The notes beneath the pieces were generated by a model. That model was given only the letters and a program-made list of their open reading frames with translations, did not search any database and had not been told where the DNA came from. A stretch of 12,080 nucleotides of DNA from an uncultured Treponema sp. (GTDB lineage: Bacteria; Spirochaetota; Spirochaetia; Treponematales; Treponemataceae), in assembly GCA_938045195.1 (NCBI GenBank), contig CALINC010000065.1:1-12080 (forward strand), in the 5' to 3' direction. Shown here piece after piece: positions 1-6,666 of this stretch. How positions within the stretch are numbered: the first letter of the stretch is position 1; every line of letters begins with the position of its first letter. Made by a program: the position numbers and the translations under genes.

Positions 1-18
1 GGGGGGGGGGGGGGGGGG
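1..18. other. Homopolymer G run at the window edge, probable sequencing or assembly artefact
   Basis: Eighteen consecutive G residues open the window, and nothing comparable occurs elsewhere in this AT-rich DNA. A terminal poly-G run is typical of no-signal reads from two-colour sequencing that were assembled onto a contig end. I read it as artefact rather than biology. A real G-tract, for example a phase-variable one, cannot be excluded from one end alone. Confidence 0.75.
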
Positions 19-152
19 TACTATACTATATTTGCTACATTCTTGTCTAGTAGCTTTTGCGGAAAAGTTTAAATTTTTTGCTAAAATACCGTATTGCACC
101 ATAACCAATATTATAGAATACAATATGCCCTGTGTCAATAGCCCATTGCCAT

Positions 153-182
153 CTTACATAATTTTTAAAAATCTTGTATAAT
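153..182 (+). promoter_or_regulatory. Candidate promoter of the parA-parB-cobO operon
   Basis: A perfect TATAAT box (177-182) is preceded after 18 bp by CTTACA (153-158), which matches four of six bases of the -35 consensus. Only 8 nt separate the TATAAT from the parA ATG at 191, and they contain no Shine-Dalgarno sequence. Transcription would therefore begin at or within a base or two of the start codon, giving a leaderless mRNA. The -35 assignment is weak; the -10 box is convincing. Confidence 0.5.
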
Positions 183-190
183 TATTTATT

Positions 191-946
191 ATGGGTAGAA
201 CATTTGTTTTTGTAAACCAAAAGGGCGGAGTAGGCAAAACCACTTCCGTAATCAATTTGGGTGCGTATATCGCATTGGCTGGAAAAAAAACTCTTTTAAT
301 TGATTTTGACCCGCAGGGCAATATGTCTTCTGGCGTAGGCATTCAGAAAAAACGTCCCACAATTTATGACGCACTTGCCAAAAAGTCGGAATTAAAAAAT
401 GCAATCTATCAAACTGTCGTACCAAACCTATTTGCCGTTCCCGCTTCAATAGATCTTTCAGGTGCAACTGTAGAACTTGTAGACAAGCAGAACAGAGAAT
501 TCTATCTTAAAAATCTTCTTGCAGAATTAAAGAATGAATATGATTATATTATCATAGACTGTCCGCCCTCTTTGGGTATTTTAACGCTCAATGGTCTTAC
601 TGCCGCAGATGAAGTTTTTATTCCGCTCCAATGCGAATATTTTGCTCTTGAGGGTTTAACTCTTTTATTGCAAACAGTACAGCGAGTTCAACAAGCATTA
701 AATCCGGATTTGCAAATAGGCGGAATTTTTTTCACGATGTATGATTCCAGAACAAAACTTGCGCAAGAAGTTGTGCAGCAAGTTTCAAGTTATTTTAAAA
801 CTAAAGTTTTTCCAACGATTATTCCGCGTAATGTCAAACTTTCAGAGGCTCCCTCGCATGGGCTTCCGATTTGCACCTATGATGCCAAATGTTCAGGTGC
901 AAGAAGCTACGAAAAATTGGCAAAAGAGGTATTAAGCCGTGTCTAA
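191..946 (+). CDS. parA: ParA/Soj-family chromosome partitioning ATPase
   Basis: This is a 251-residue deviant-Walker ATPase of the ParA/Soj/MinD superfamily, the size usual for a chromosomal Soj protein without an N-terminal DNA-binding domain. The deviant Walker A motif KGGVGKTT is at residues 11-18, Walker A' is LLIDFDPQGN (35-44), and Walker B is IIDCPPS (121-127). The late ParA signature RNVKLSEAPSHG is at 213-224. In the family, the ATP-bound dimer binds nucleoid DNA and is released by ParB stimulation, which segregates origins. The next gene overlaps it by 8 nt and encodes the cognate ParB. No Shine-Dalgarno sequence precedes the ATG, in line with leaderless translation from the TATAAT box just upstream. 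The assignment is firm. Confidence 0.95.
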   Translation: MGRTFVFVNQKGGVGKTTSVINLGAYIALAGKKTLLIDFDPQGNMSSGVGIQKKRPTIYDALAKKSELKNAIYQTVVPNLFAVPASIDLSGATVELVDKQNREFYLKNLLAELKNEYDYIIIDCPPSLGILTLNGLTAADEVFIPLQCEYFALEGLTLLLQTVQRVQQALNPDLQIGGIFFTMYDSRTKLAQEVVQQVSSYFKTKVFPTIIPRNVKLSEAPSHGLPICTYDAKCSGARSYEKLAKEVLSRV

Positions 947-1829
947 AAAAAACGCATTAGGAAGAGGTTTGGACGCTCTTTTAGAAACAGGCAATTCCTC
1001 TGTTATGCAAGAACAGCAGATAATTAATGACGGAGCAATTATACATATAAATCCGGCTCTATTAAAACCGAATCCCTATCAGCCGCGAAAAACTTTTGAT
1101 ACGCAAACAATTGAAGAGCTTGCAGCGTCTATAAAAGAGCATGGAATTATTCAGCCCATAATTGCAGAAAAAGCGGAGGATGAAAATTATTTTATAATTT
1201 CAGGCGAGCGCAGGACTCGTGCAGCAATAAGTTTGGGGCTTAAAACAGTGCCTGTCGTTTTGCGGACATTTGAGGACAAGCTGAAACTGGAAGTTGCTTT
1301 GATTGAAAATATTCAACGTGAAGATTTAAATGCATTAGAAGAAGCTCTTGCATATCAGCAAATAATGGAGCTTACAAATATTAATCATGAGGAACTTGCC
1401 AAACGCGTCGGTAAAAGCCGTTCTGCAATTACCAACAGTTTACGTATGTTGAAGCTGCCCGAAGAGATGCAAGAGGCACTGCGTATGAATAAAATTTCGG
1501 CAGGACATGCACGAAGCCTTTTATCGGTTGTAAACCCTGCTGACCGGCAAGTTTTATTCGGACGAATTATAGAATCCGATTTATCCGTTAGAGAAACGGA
1601 ATACATGGCTGCAAATTTAAATTCCGGTGTGGGACGGATTATAAAAAAACAAAAGAAAGAAACTGTTCCTGCTTCAGATGAAGATTTTGAATTGCGCGAT
1701 ATTGAACAGCAATTTATAAATTCACTTGGAACAAAAGTTCAAATAAAAGGTAATTTAAAAAAAGGCGTAATAGAAATTTCTTATTTTTCAAAAGATGATT
1801 TGGATTCGCTTTATCAAAAAATAAAATAA
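939..1829 (+). CDS. parB: ParB/Spo0J-family chromosome partitioning protein (CTPase, parS-binding)
   Basis: This 296-residue protein starts at a GTG that overlaps the end of parA by 8 nt. AGAGG at 925-929, 9 nt upstream, serves as the ribosome site. The N-terminus has the classic ALGRGLDALL opening (6-15). ParB box I, NPYQPRKTF, is at 45-53, and the CTP-binding/hydrolysis motif GERRTRAA is at 89-96. ENIQRE (123-128) follows. A helix-turn-helix lies at about 151-175 (EELAKRVGKSRSAIT), followed by GHARSLL (189-195) and a C-terminal dimerisation segment. ParB loads on parS, spreads as a clamp and activates ParA. No copy of the usual parS palindrome was found in the window, so the site must lie elsewhere or differ. 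The assignment is firm. Confidence 0.95.
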   Translation: MSKKNALGRGLDALLETGNSSVMQEQQIINDGAIIHINPALLKPNPYQPRKTFDTQTIEELAASIKEHGIIQPIIAEKAEDENYFIISGERRTRAAISLGLKTVPVVLRTFEDKLKLEVALIENIQREDLNALEEALAYQQIMELTNINHEELAKRVGKSRSAITNSLRMLKLPEEMQEALRMNKISAGHARSLLSVVNPADRQVLFGRIIESDLSVRETEYMAANLNSGVGRIIKKQKKETVPASDEDFELRDIEQQFINSLGTKVQIKGNLKKGVIEISYFSKDDLDSLYQKIK

Positions 1830-1851
1830 GTTTATTTTCACAGGAGGAAAT

Positions 1852-2367
1852 ATGAAAAAAGGTTATGTTCAGGTGTATACCGGTGACGGAAAGGGGAAAA
1901 CTACAGCTGCATTCGGGTTAGCTTTGCGCGCAGTTTGTGCGGGCTATAAAGTTTATATCGGACAATTTTTAAAAGGAATGAATTACAGCGAATTAAAAGC
2001 TCCCGAATATTTACCCAATCTTTTAATTGAACAATACGGTGAAGCGCATTTTGTTCATAATGATCCTACCGAAAAAGATATTGCTCGTGCAAATGAAGGG
2101 TTGGATAAAATTGAAAAAATTATTATGTCGGGCGAGTATGATGTTGTTATAATGGAAGAAGTTAATGTTGCACTTTTATACGGACTTTTTGATATTGAAC
2201 GTATTTTGCATATTATAAAAAACAAGCCTGAATCTGTGGAGCTTGTTTTAACGGGACGCTATGCAAATAAAAAAATTATCGAAGCGGCTGACCTTGTAAC
2301 TGAAATGAAAATGATTAAACATTATTTTAATGAAGGTGTACAGGCAAGACGCGGCATAGAATCGTAA
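1852..2367 (+). CDS. cobO: Corrinoid adenosyltransferase (BtuR/CobO/CobA type)
   Basis: This 171-residue ATP:co(I)rrinoid adenosyltransferase attaches the 5'-deoxyadenosyl group from ATP to cobalt, giving adenosylcobinamide or adenosylcobalamin. The P-loop GDGKGKTT is at residues 11-18. Family motifs follow: QFLKGM (38-43), an acidic VIMEEVN strand in the Walker B position, ELVLTGR, and a conserved C-terminus with ADLVTEM, KHYFNEGVQARRGIE. The gene has the strongest ribosome site in the window (AGGAGG, 1842-1847) and begins 22 nt after parB. It is probably the third gene of the parA operon. Its functional partners cobU, cobS and cobC lie on the opposite strand beyond the HAD gene. The symbol could equally be btuR or cobA, since naming varies between organisms. 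Confidence 0.93.
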   Translation: MKKGYVQVYTGDGKGKTTAAFGLALRAVCAGYKVYIGQFLKGMNYSELKAPEYLPNLLIEQYGEAHFVHNDPTEKDIARANEGLDKIEKIIMSGEYDVVIMEEVNVALLYGLFDIERILHIIKNKPESVELVLTGRYANKKIIEAADLVTEMKMIKHYFNEGVQARRGIES

Positions 2368-2398
2368 ACTTGTTGTCGATAATTGAGTACCCATTAGA

Positions 2399-2427
2399 TT
2401 GAAAAAAGATTGATTTTTTGATATAAT
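2399..2427 (+). promoter_or_regulatory. Strong promoter of the HAD phosphatase gene, apparently giving a leaderless mRNA
   Basis: TTGAAA (2399-2404) and TATAAT (2422-2427) are separated by exactly 17 bp, a near-perfect sigma-70 type promoter. The ATG at 2436 lies 8 nt after the TATAAT, the same distance as in front of parA. There is no purine-rich ribosome site between them. Transcription should begin at or next to the A of the ATG. Confidence 0.75.
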
Positions 2428-2435
2428 CTTTGTCT

Positions 2436-3086
2436 ATGATAAAAGCTTGTATTTTTGATTTAGACGGAACCTTAACTAATTCACTTAATTCGATAGCGCA
2501 TTTTGTCAATGCTGAAATTGTAAAATACGGAATGGAACCTATTCCTGCCGAAGATTTTAAAACACTTACAGGTAACGGAGCCCGAACACTTATCAAACGT
2601 GTTCTTGCCCGTTATAATAAAATTGATGAGCAGCTTGAAGAGAAAATCTTACGCGCATACAACGCAGCTTATGATAATGATGCACTTTATTTATGTACTG
2701 CCTATGCCGGAACTCACTCGCTTATAAAAGGTTTACAGGAAAAAAATATTTCGATAAATGTCCTTTCAAATAAACCTCAACCGACGACGGAAAAAATAGT
2801 AAAAACGCTTTTTGGTGAAAAAACTTTTTCCTGCATTTTAGGTGCGCGGGAAGCGGTGCCTCTTAAACCTGACCCCGCCGGTGTATACGAAATCTTAAAG
2901 TTGATAAACATACAAAAAGCAGAATGTCTGTATATTGGAGATACAGCGACTGATATTCAAACGGGAAAAAATGCCGGTCTCTTTACAATCGGTGTTTTAT
3001 GGGGGTTTAGATCGTTTAAAGAATTAGAGGAAGCAGGAGCGGATAAAATTGTTGAATATCCTACGGAAATTCTAAAATTACTTTGA
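2436..3086 (+). CDS. gph: HAD-superfamily hydrolase, phosphoglycolate phosphatase-like
   Basis: This 216-residue HAD hydrolase has all four catalytic motifs. Motif I is FDLDGTLTNS (nucleophile D8, acid D10), motif II is LSNKPQP, motif III is the LKPDP lysine, and motif IV is IGDTATDIQTG. The helical cap between motifs I and II is of the C1 type shared by phosphoglycolate phosphatase (Gph) and PpaX-like enzymes. Substrate cannot be fixed from sequence: 2-phosphoglycolate from DNA repair is the usual annotation, and pyrophosphate or sugar phosphates are alternatives. I chose the ATG at 2436 over a TTG two codons earlier because IKACIFDLDGT is the normal family start and the promoter spacing fits. 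The gene ends 13 bp from the convergent cobC stop, with no clear terminator hairpin between them. Confidence 0.85.
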   Translation: MIKACIFDLDGTLTNSLNSIAHFVNAEIVKYGMEPIPAEDFKTLTGNGARTLIKRVLARYNKIDEQLEEKILRAYNAAYDNDALYLCTAYAGTHSLIKGLQEKNISINVLSNKPQPTTEKIVKTLFGEKTFSCILGAREAVPLKPDPAGVYEILKLINIQKAECLYIGDTATDIQTGKNAGLFTIGVLWGFRSFKELEEAGADKIVEYPTEILKLL

Positions 3087-3099
3087 GTTATACGGTATT

Positions 3100-3666
3100 T
3101 TACGTGTTAAATTCTTCTATTGTTTTACCTGCCGAAAATATATTTAAAACCGTAACGGAAGAATTTTTAGGAGCAAATTTATTTCTCAAGGAAAAATTCT
3201 CCAAGCACCATGCCAATGCCATTGTAATAGTGCCGTAATGAGTAACGGCTATGCAATCTTCATTTTTATTTGAGATTTCATTTAAGAATTCCGAAACGCG
3301 CATAAAATGCTGAAATGAAGTTTCGCCTAACGGTGGGGCATAGTTGTCGTTATGCTCAATCCATTTTTTTGTTTCGGCAGGGTATTTTTTTTCCGCTTCA
3401 GCAAATGTTAATCCTTTAAAGATTCCAAAATTATATTCCTGCAATCGGCAATCGGCAGTTATGTTTTTTAATCCCAAATATTCTGCCGTTTGAATTGCGC
3501 GTTTAAACGGACTGGCATACACTTTTTTAAATGTATAGGATTGTAATTTTTGTTTTAAAATATCAAGTTGCGGATAGGCTTCTTCCGCTAATGGAGAATC
3601 ATCCAAACTGTAAATCTTTGTTTTATTTGTAACGGTTATTCCGTGTCTTATTAAAATTATTTTCAT
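3100..3666 (-). CDS. cobC: Histidine phosphatase family protein, probable alpha-ribazole phosphatase (CobC-like)
   Basis: This 188-residue phosphoglycerate-mutase-type histidine phosphatase is cytoplasmic, with no signal peptide. The phospho-acceptor motif RHG is at residues 7-9 (H8). ASPFKRAIQTAEYL (51-64) carries the second arginine R56, RLQE supplies E77, and the second catalytic histidine is H143 in VTHYGT. The family includes CobC, which removes the phosphate from alpha-ribazole 5'-phosphate or adenosylcobalamin 5'-phosphate as the last step of nucleotide-loop assembly. Sequence alone would not separate it from other small histidine phosphatases. The call rests on its position 19 nt downstream of cobS, as the last gene of a cobU-cobS-cobC run. 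An AAGGAA ribosome site (3669-3674) lies unusually close to the ATG. Confidence 0.8.
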   Translation of the reverse strand: MKIILIRHGITVTNKTKIYSLDDSPLAEEAYPQLDILKQKLQSYTFKKVYASPFKRAIQTAEYLGLKNITADCRLQEYNFGIFKGLTFAEAEKKYPAETKKWIEHNDNYAPPLGETSFQHFMRVSEFLNEISNKNEDCIAVTHYGTITMALAWCLENFSLRNKFAPKNSSVTVLNIFSAGKTIEEFNT

Positions 3667-3685
3667 AGTTCCTTAAAGTTTAAAA

Positions 3686-4489
3686 TTAATTAAAAATAAA
3701 AATTGAAGCAATCAAAATTAAAGTTTCCGTTACCTCAACGATACACCCGTTTACATCACCTGTTGTACCGCCGATTTTTTTATATGAAACTTTTACAATA
3801 CATACCGTAATTAAAAAAGCAAACAGCGGCATAAATAAAAATTTTAGCCGCAATAAAATTTCTTTTAACGTAAAATTTATTTTAGGTATTGAAATGAAAG
3901 ATGTTCCTGAAAATAGTAAATAAAAAATAAAAATTAAAATAAGCCAAAAGAAAAAACTTAAGCGCGTCGCAGATTTATGAAATAAAATTCCTAATCCTGT
4001 TGTTTTTGCTTGTTTTGAAAATACTACAACGCCTAAACCTGAAAGCCGCGAAATAATTCCTGCCGATATTAAAATTAAAAATGGGTTAATGTACCTGTCT
4101 ATAGAAATAGCTTTAAATGCTATAAACTTAAGTAAAAGCGATATAAAAACAGCCGTTGCGCCATAGCTTCCGATTCCGGGATCTTTCATAATTTCTAAGA
4201 TTTTTTCTTTTTCTGGACGCGCAGAAAAGAAACCGTCCGCAGTATCTGCAAGACCGTCGATATGTAATCCTCCGGTTAAAATTAAATATAAAACAAGAGA
4301 AGCCGCCGCTGCAAAATCGGAATATTTATTTGGAATTAAATAAATAGGTGCGGCAGTAATTAATGCAATTAAACCGCCTACAAGCGGTAAAAAGAAAAAA
4401 GCCCGTTTTAAATTCACAATTGAAAATTCTATATTTGCGGGAACCGGAATACGGGTAAAAAATTGTAATGCTAAAATAAAACCTTTCAT
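3686..4489 (-). CDS. cobS: Adenosylcobinamide-GDP ribazoletransferase (cobalamin synthase)
   Basis: This 267-residue polytopic inner-membrane enzyme joins adenosylcobinamide-GDP with alpha-ribazole or its 5'-phosphate to close the lower nucleotide loop. The N-terminus LALQFFTRIPVP (6-17) is the CobS hallmark. The acidic active-site loop GGLHIDGLADTADGFF is at 73-88, with KDPGIGSYG at 102-110. The C-terminal GGTTGDVNGCIVEVTE (240-255) corresponds to the second conserved acidic motif. Several long hydrophobic stretches span the protein, including about 28-50, 60-75, 110-130 and 176-195. It starts 15 nt after the cobU stop. There is no good ribosome site, only a distant AGGG, so translation is probably coupled to cobU. 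Confidence 0.95.
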   Translation of the reverse strand: MKGFILALQFFTRIPVPANIEFSIVNLKRAFFFLPLVGGLIALITAAPIYLIPNKYSDFAAAASLVLYLILTGGLHIDGLADTADGFFSARPEKEKILEIMKDPGIGSYGATAVFISLLLKFIAFKAISIDRYINPFLILISAGIISRLSGLGVVVFSKQAKTTGLGILFHKSATRLSFFFWLILIFIFYLLFSGTSFISIPKINFTLKEILLRLKFLFMPLFAFLITVCIVKVSYKKIGGTTGDVNGCIVEVTETLILIASIFIFN

Positions 4490-4504
4490 TTTATTAAAAC
4501 CCTT

Positions 4505-5041
4505 TTATTTTATTTTAAGAGGAATTCCGCAGACGGTTAAAAAAACTTCATCTGTAAGCGTTGCCAATTTTGTATTTACGATACCTTGTGCATCGGCAAA
4601 ACATCTGGCTATTGGATTCATCGGGATGATTGATGAGCCTACTTCATTTGTTACAATTATAAGAGTTCCATCGATTTTTTTTATTTCGGTAATAAGCATA
4701 TTTAATTCATTGAATGAATCTGTAATTACATTTTGTGTGTCATCAGCGGTAATGTTTTCCTTCATACCGGTTATGTCGAAAAGAATTCGTGAGATTAAAT
4801 TGGTGACGCAATCCAAAAGATAAAATCTTTCAGACCCTACGGCACTTTTCAAATTACGAAAAGCTTCATAGGTACGCCAATTTGGATTTCTTCTTTCAAT
4901 ATGCTTTTTTACACGGGTTTTCATCTCATCATCTGTAACGGCGGCTGTCGCAATATAAACTACATCATTATATCCCGCTAAAATTTTTTCGGCATACGCC
5001 GATTTTCCGCTGCGCATTCCGCCCGTAATTAATGTTATCAT
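4505..5041 (-). CDS. cobU: Bifunctional adenosylcobinamide kinase / adenosylcobinamide-phosphate guanylyltransferase
   Basis: This 178-residue CobU phosphorylates adenosylcobinamide and transfers GMP to it, making the AdoCbi-GDP that CobS uses. The P-loop GGMRSGKS is at residues 7-14. H47 in KKHIERR corresponds to the histidine that carries the GMP intermediate in the Salmonella enzyme. LLDCVTNL (75-82) and the TNEVGSSIIPMNPIAR stretch are the remaining family signatures. The frame stays open upstream to a TTG at 5168-5170, giving 43 extra residues. I rejected these because the family begins with the ITLITGG strand, and a ribosome site GGAGA (5049-5053) sits 7 nt before the ATG chosen here. 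The gene lies 205 nt downstream of mnmE, so it may share that transcript or have its own promoter. Confidence 0.93.
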   Translation of the reverse strand: MITLITGGMRSGKSAYAEKILAGYNDVVYIATAAVTDDEMKTRVKKHIERRNPNWRTYEAFRNLKSAVGSERFYLLDCVTNLISRILFDITGMKENITADDTQNVITDSFNELNMLITEIKKIDGTLIIVTNEVGSSIIPMNPIARCFADAQGIVNTKLATLTDEVFLTVCGIPLKIK

Positions 5042-5246
5042 AGATAGTTCTCCATTCACTGTAACTATTGCATACTTTGAATAAATAGTAAATAGGTGTA
5101 GTTGCAGAACTTCTGTGTTATAGAGAATCCAAAAGCAACCGGATGCGGTCTTCCGCAATCTTCTTTCCAAATGTTGCTCATGTGTATTATATAAAAAGTT
5201 TTTTAATGCGGCATCCCTGCGTCTAATTCCCGCAAAACAGAAATTG
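5042..5246 (-). other. mnmE-cobU intergenic region with a small hairpin and a lone -10 box
   Basis: No gene is recognised in these 205 bases. On the minus strand there is a TATAAT (5186-5191) without a matching -35 sequence. A hairpin follows at 5144-5157 (TGCGG, four-base loop, CCGCA). The single-strand sequence around its loop, GGAAGACCGC on the minus strand, loosely resembles a cobalamin-riboswitch B12 box. The other conserved parts of that riboswitch are absent, and less than 60 nt separates the -10 box from the hairpin. A short T run follows the hairpin some ten bases later, so a weak terminator or attenuator is possible. I can support only the hairpin itself. Confidence 0.35.
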
Positions 5247-6665
5247 TTATTTCCCTACACAAAAGCCTGAAAAAACTTTATCCAAAATATCATCTGACGT
5301 TACTTCCCCCGTAATTTCACCCAAGAAACGCAGTGCTTCTTCCAAATCTTCAGTGATTACATCAAGCGGAAAACCTATTTTTGCATTTTCGCTTGCAGAA
5401 TTTAAAAATTGCAATGCTTTATGAACGGCATTTCTTTGCCGCTCGCTTCCCAACGAAATATGTTTTTTAAAGGAAGAAATATCGGTATTTTTTGAAAGAA
5501 TAGTATAAGCGACATCCGATAATTGTTTAATTCCCGTATATGTCTTTGCGGAAATAAGGCAATAATTTTTTATATTTGATACTTCCAAAATAAGATTAAG
5601 TTTTTTTTGCTCATCATCATTAAGTAAATCAATTTTTGTAACTACCGCAATTATAGGCACTGAAGCAGTCTGTATAAATTGTAGATCATCTTCATTAATA
5701 TTTTTGTTATTTAAAATTTCCGGCGAATCAAGCAGATATAAAACTAAATCGGCTTCTTTGCTCATCTGTAAGCTGCGCTCTACACCTATTGCTTCGATTG
5801 TATCCGGCGTATACCGAATGCCTGCCGTATCGTAAAGACTTATCGGTATCCCTTGAAAATTTAAGCCCGCTTCAAGATAGTCCCGTGTTGTACCGTGAAT
5901 ATCCGAAACTATTGCTCTATCTTCTTTTAAAAGGGCATTGAATAAAGAAGATTTTCCGGCATTTGTTTTTCCTGCAAGGACAACACTTGCACCCTTTATA
6001 AAAATTTTTTCGGAAGCCCAAGAGCCGTAGAGAGTTTTAAGCGGCTCTGCTGCAGCTGCAATCAAACTTATCGAAAAAGCTCCGCCGCTTGTTTCTTCAT
6101 CTTCCGGATATTCTATTTCAACATCAGCGGCGGCAATTGCCTTAATTAAAATTTCTTTTATTTTTTTTATTTCGGAAAACAATGCTCCTGACAGTCTTCC
6201 CGCAGCAAGGTTAGCCGCCGTATCGGTTTTAGAATTGATAATTTCATTTACGGCTTCGGCTTTTGTTAAATCGGTTTTACCATTTGCAAAAGAACGAAAT
6301 GTAAATTCTCCCCCCTCCGCTGCACGGAAGCCGTTTTCAAGTAATAAGCGGTAAATTGCCAGCACTACGGCGATTCCTCCGTGGCAAATAAATTCTACGG
6401 AGTCTTCACCGGTAAAACTTTTAGGGCAACGGTACACACAAGCCGTAACTTCATCTATTTTTATTTTTGTTTTTGGGTTTATAATCCAGCCGTATACAAT
6501 AGAGTTGCCCGAAGCATTTATCAAATTGTCATAATTTGAAAAAATATTTGCTGCAAGTTTAATACAATCTTTTCCTGACGTTCTGATAATTCCTAAAGCG
6601 GCTGGGCTTAAAGCCGTTGCAATTGCAGCAATTGGATCGTCCAGCCCGTATGTACCGTTTTGCAT
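5247..6665 (-). CDS. mnmE: tRNA uridine-5-carboxymethylaminomethyl modification GTPase MnmE (TrmE)
   Basis: This complete 472-residue MnmE works with MnmG to modify the wobble uridine (cmnm5U) of certain tRNAs. The N-terminal formyl-tetrahydrofolate domain opens with DPIAAIATALSPAALGIIR (10-28). The G domain is inserted in the helical domain: G1 GKTNAGKSS (232-240), G2 GTTRD (258-262), G3 DTAG (279-282), G4 TKID (343-346) and G5 SAK (372-374). The protein ends with the invariant FCVGK, with C469. G4 has Thr where NKxD is commoner, and G1 has KT where RP is commoner; both look tolerated. A GGAGAA ribosome site (6671-6676) overlaps the end of the PAP2 gene, one base upstream, so translation is coupled. 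MnmG is not in the window. Confidence 0.96.
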   Translation of the reverse strand: MQNGTYGLDDPIAAIATALSPAALGIIRTSGKDCIKLAANIFSNYDNLINASGNSIVYGWIINPKTKIKIDEVTACVYRCPKSFTGEDSVEFICHGGIAVVLAIYRLLLENGFRAAEGGEFTFRSFANGKTDLTKAEAVNEIINSKTDTAANLAAGRLSGALFSEIKKIKEILIKAIAAADVEIEYPEDEETSGGAFSISLIAAAAEPLKTLYGSWASEKIFIKGASVVLAGKTNAGKSSLFNALLKEDRAIVSDIHGTTRDYLEAGLNFQGIPISLYDTAGIRYTPDTIEAIGVERSLQMSKEADLVLYLLDSPEILNNKNINEDDLQFIQTASVPIIAVVTKIDLLNDDEQKKLNLILEVSNIKNYCLISAKTYTGIKQLSDVAYTILSKNTDISSFKKHISLGSERQRNAVHKALQFLNSASENAKIGFPLDVITEDLEEALRFLGEITGEVTSDDILDKVFSGFCVGK

Positions 6666-6666
6666 T

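Noticed and set aside
3087..3099. Bidirectional terminator between the convergent HAD and cobC genes
   Set aside because: The gap is only 13 bp, and I could find no stem-loop followed by a T run there or in the immediate gene ends.
5042..5170. N-terminally extended cobU starting from a TTG at 5168-5170
   Set aside because: The extra 43 residues do not look like CobU, and a proper ribosome site precedes the ATG at 5041, where the family normally begins.
5042..5246. Cobalamin riboswitch in front of cobU
   Set aside because: Only a vague B12-box resemblance is present. The other conserved elements and the required length are missing.
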